Below, piece by piece: positions 5,221 to 6,218 of a stretch of DNA of 6,218 bases; positions within the stretch are counted from its first letter, which is position 1, and the number at the start of each line of letters is the position of its first letter. Below the pieces are notes generated by a model, which saw only the letters and a list, made by a program, of their open reading frames with translations, made no database searches and was not told where the DNA came from. Made by a program: the position numbers and the translations under genes. Origin of the DNA: Bacteroides sp. OF04-15BH (GTDB taxonomy: Bacteria; Bacteroidota; Bacteroidia; Bacteroidales; Bacteroidaceae); assembly GCF_003477995.1 (NCBI RefSeq), contig NZ_QUEM01000064.1:1-6218 (forward strand). The letters run 5' to 3'.

Positions 5221-5330
5221 TAAAATCAAGCAAGTTATGAAGTATCAATAATTATTCATCGGATTGAGAAATATAAATAAGTCAGTAATAACAAAAGATA
5301 GCATCTGACGATGCTCCTTTCTAACCATTA
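5188..5330 (+). repeat. 3' block of cassette 8 nearly identical to the 3' block of cassette 1
   Basis: This is the partner of 914-1051: 33 identical coding bases (5188-5220), a conserved 65-base noncoding tail (5221-5285) and repeat copy 8. The tail has no open frame and no T-tract terminator. Its sequence is conserved more strongly than the protein-coding part of the same cassette. Confidence 0.85.
5286..5330 (+). repeat. Array repeat copy 8 (attC-like folded site)
   Basis: The left box is altered to TAATAA at 5286-5291 by alignment with copy 1; a TAACAA also occurs three bases later. GATAGC lies at 5297-5302 and the right box TAACCATTA at 5322-5330. The inner stem is AGCATC (5300-5305) with GATGCT (5310-5315) around TGAC, with bulge AT against C. 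The outer stem is reduced to AAAG with CTTT, because the first base of the GAAAG arm seen in copy 1 is changed. Confidence 0.84.
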
Positions 5331-5348
5331 TCAATAAAAAAGTTGAGT

Positions 5349-6218
5349 ATGCGAATACATGATTCTGAAACAAATAAATGCAAGAAAAAGCTAATGCTCG
5401 AACCCAAAGAGTTTGAGCAAGGTATAGAATATGCCCTTGCAAATGATTGTGACGGTTTACAGATTGACACATGGAATATTGATGATGATGCGGTAATGGA
5501 TTTCAAACTTTTTGAGAAAGTCGCTAATCAAATTGTATTCCTATCTATTACGAATATCAATACTACGAATGTAGCCAACTTTGAATATATATACTCCCTT
5601 GAAAGATTAGAAACATTCTATTGCCAGCAAGTGGATTTACATATAGATTTCACTCGTTTTTCATCACTCCGAAATATTGGGATTTTTTATAATAAGAACT
5701 TCCTGAACTTGGATAAGTTGGAACAATTAGAAAGTGCGGTTATTAGTAAATTGACTGAAAAAGATATGTCATTGTTTTCCAACTGGAAATCTATAAAAAC
5801 ATTACATATCTATCAATCACAAATAGAATGTTTGAAAGGCATAGAAGATTTAATTCAAATTGATACATTAGTTTTTGCACATAACAGAAAGCTAATCGAC
5901 ATTAGTAGTATCAACCGTTTAGATTATATCGGAGAGGTTTCATTTGAGAAGAATAGTAAGCTACGTGATTATTCCGTGTTGGCAGACAATCAGAATATTC
6001 ACAATCTTTTTATTTCAGATTTGGACGATTTGAAATTTATCCAAAGCATGAAATCCTTGCTATCATTCAGATTTTGGAATTGTAAAAACGGCGACTTATC
6101 TCCTTTGTTGGGAAATCCCATATTAAAGGATGTGTACTTCACACCTAACAAGAAACATTATTCGCATACATTAGAACAGAACCTGTTGGCGGAATTAAAA
6201 AACCGCCTGAAAATTAGT
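5349..6218 (+). CDS. Leucine-rich-repeat-like protein, cassette 9 (3' end outside window)
   Basis: The frame is open from the ATG at 5349 to the last base, giving 290 codons without a stop. The start is 18 bases after the preceding right box, like the other cassettes. From about residue 60 to 265 the sequence reads as irregular leucine-rich repeats of 20-25 residues. Successive strands include IVFLSITNI (62-70), LERLETFYC (84-92), SIKTLHIYQSQI (148-159), IDTLVFAHNRKL (171-182), IGEVSFEKNSKL (194-205), NIHNLFISDLDDL (216-228), LLSFRFWNCKNG (237-248) and LKDVYFTPNKK (259-269). The final stretch (NLLAELKNRLK) looks like a capping helix, so the true end may be close. There is no signal peptide or membrane helix. 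LRR-like proteins occur among orphan immunity candidates, but here the role is inferred from position alone. Confidence 0.85.
   Translation, partial: MRIHDSETNKCKKKLMLEPKEFEQGIEYALANDCDGLQIDTWNIDDDAVMDFKLFEKVANQIVFLSITNINTTNVANFEYIYSLERLETFYCQQVDLHIDFTRFSSLRNIGIFYNKNFLNLDKLEQLESAVISKLTEKDMSLFSNWKSIKTLHIYQSQIECLKGIEDLIQIDTLVFAHNRKLIDISSINRLDYIGEVSFEKNSKLRDYSVLADNQNIHNLFISDLDDLKFIQSMKSLLSFRFWNCKNGDLSPLLGNPILKDVYFTPNKKHYSHTLEQNLLAELKNRLKIS

Larger units (their letters stand above)
1..6218 (+). mobile_element. Integron-like recombinase-associated immunity cassette array (rAID-like), open at both ends
   Basis: A tyrosine recombinase is followed by nine co-directional small genes. Each is separated from the next by one copy of the same structured repeat (TAACAA box, imperfect hairpin, AACCATTA box). 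At least four products belong to bacterial toxin-immunity families (GAD-like/Tdi1 twice, SUKH, NTF2-fold) and no toxin gene is present. Base composition changes from module to module: 60-base blocks counted by hand gave about 48-50% G+C in the recombinase, about 17-27% in the 1070-1609 gene and about 42% in one block of the 1676-2266 gene. From published knowledge, gut Bacteroidales carry recombinase-associated acquired interbacterial defence (rAID) clusters with this content. Assignment to that class is an inference from architecture and family content. The left end is cut within the recombinase and the right end within a cassette, so the full array size is unknown. Confidence 0.8.

Noticed and set aside
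1007..5330. CRISPR array
   Set aside because: The repeats are separated by whole genes of 400-600 bases, not by short uniform spacers, and there are no cas genes.
5245..5506. Two minus-strand open frames
   Set aside because: They lie across repeat copy 8 and the start of the LRR-like gene, and their sequences are antisense shadows without family features.

Overview
The window looks like accessory DNA from a gut-type Bacteroidota, most likely the Bacteroidales. None of the nine gene starts has a Shine-Dalgarno sequence; the leaders are A/T-rich. The gene content (a tyrosine recombinase followed by many small polymorphic-toxin immunity genes) also fits that group. The taxonomic call is an inference from style, not from a marker gene.

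Layout. Positions 1-459 hold the C-terminal catalytic half of a XerD/IS91-associated-type tyrosine recombinase, with its start outside the window. After it come nine small genes, all on the + strand, one gene per module: a three-helix membrane protein (554-946), an unrecognised protein (1070-1609), a GAD-like/Tdi1 (DUF1851) immunity protein (1676-2266), an unrecognised mostly helical protein (2359-2943), an NTF2-fold immunity protein (3019-3450), a second GAD-like/Tdi1 protein (3530-4120), a SUKH/SMI1-KNR4 immunity protein (4203-4736), a second copy of the membrane protein (4828-5220), and a leucine-rich-repeat-like protein that runs off the end (5349-6218).

Between every two cassette genes lies one copy of a 44-48 base structured repeat, eight copies in all, with a divergent version between the recombinase and the first gene. 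The architecture is: left box TAACAA, then GATAAC or GATAGC 11-12 bases after the start of the left box (seven of eight copies), a hairpin whose arm sequences differ but stay complementary, and right box (T)AACCATTA. The hairpin normally has an outer and an inner stem separated by an asymmetric bulge. This is the logic of an integron (recombinase, first site, cassettes each with a folded site), but the boxes are not the classical attC RYYYAAC/GTTRRRY pair and the recombinase points the same way as the cassettes.

Interpretation. At least four cassettes belong to known toxin-immunity families, and no cognate toxin is visible. The window therefore fits an orphan-immunity array of the type described in Bacteroidales as recombinase-associated acquired interbacterial defence (rAID) clusters. 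The recombinase would collect and rearrange immunity genes that protect against effectors from neighbouring cells, such as type VI secretion effectors. Two cassette families occur twice, and comparing the copies shows where homology starts and stops: at the boxes of the repeats. This is the best internal evidence that the repeats are recombination sites.
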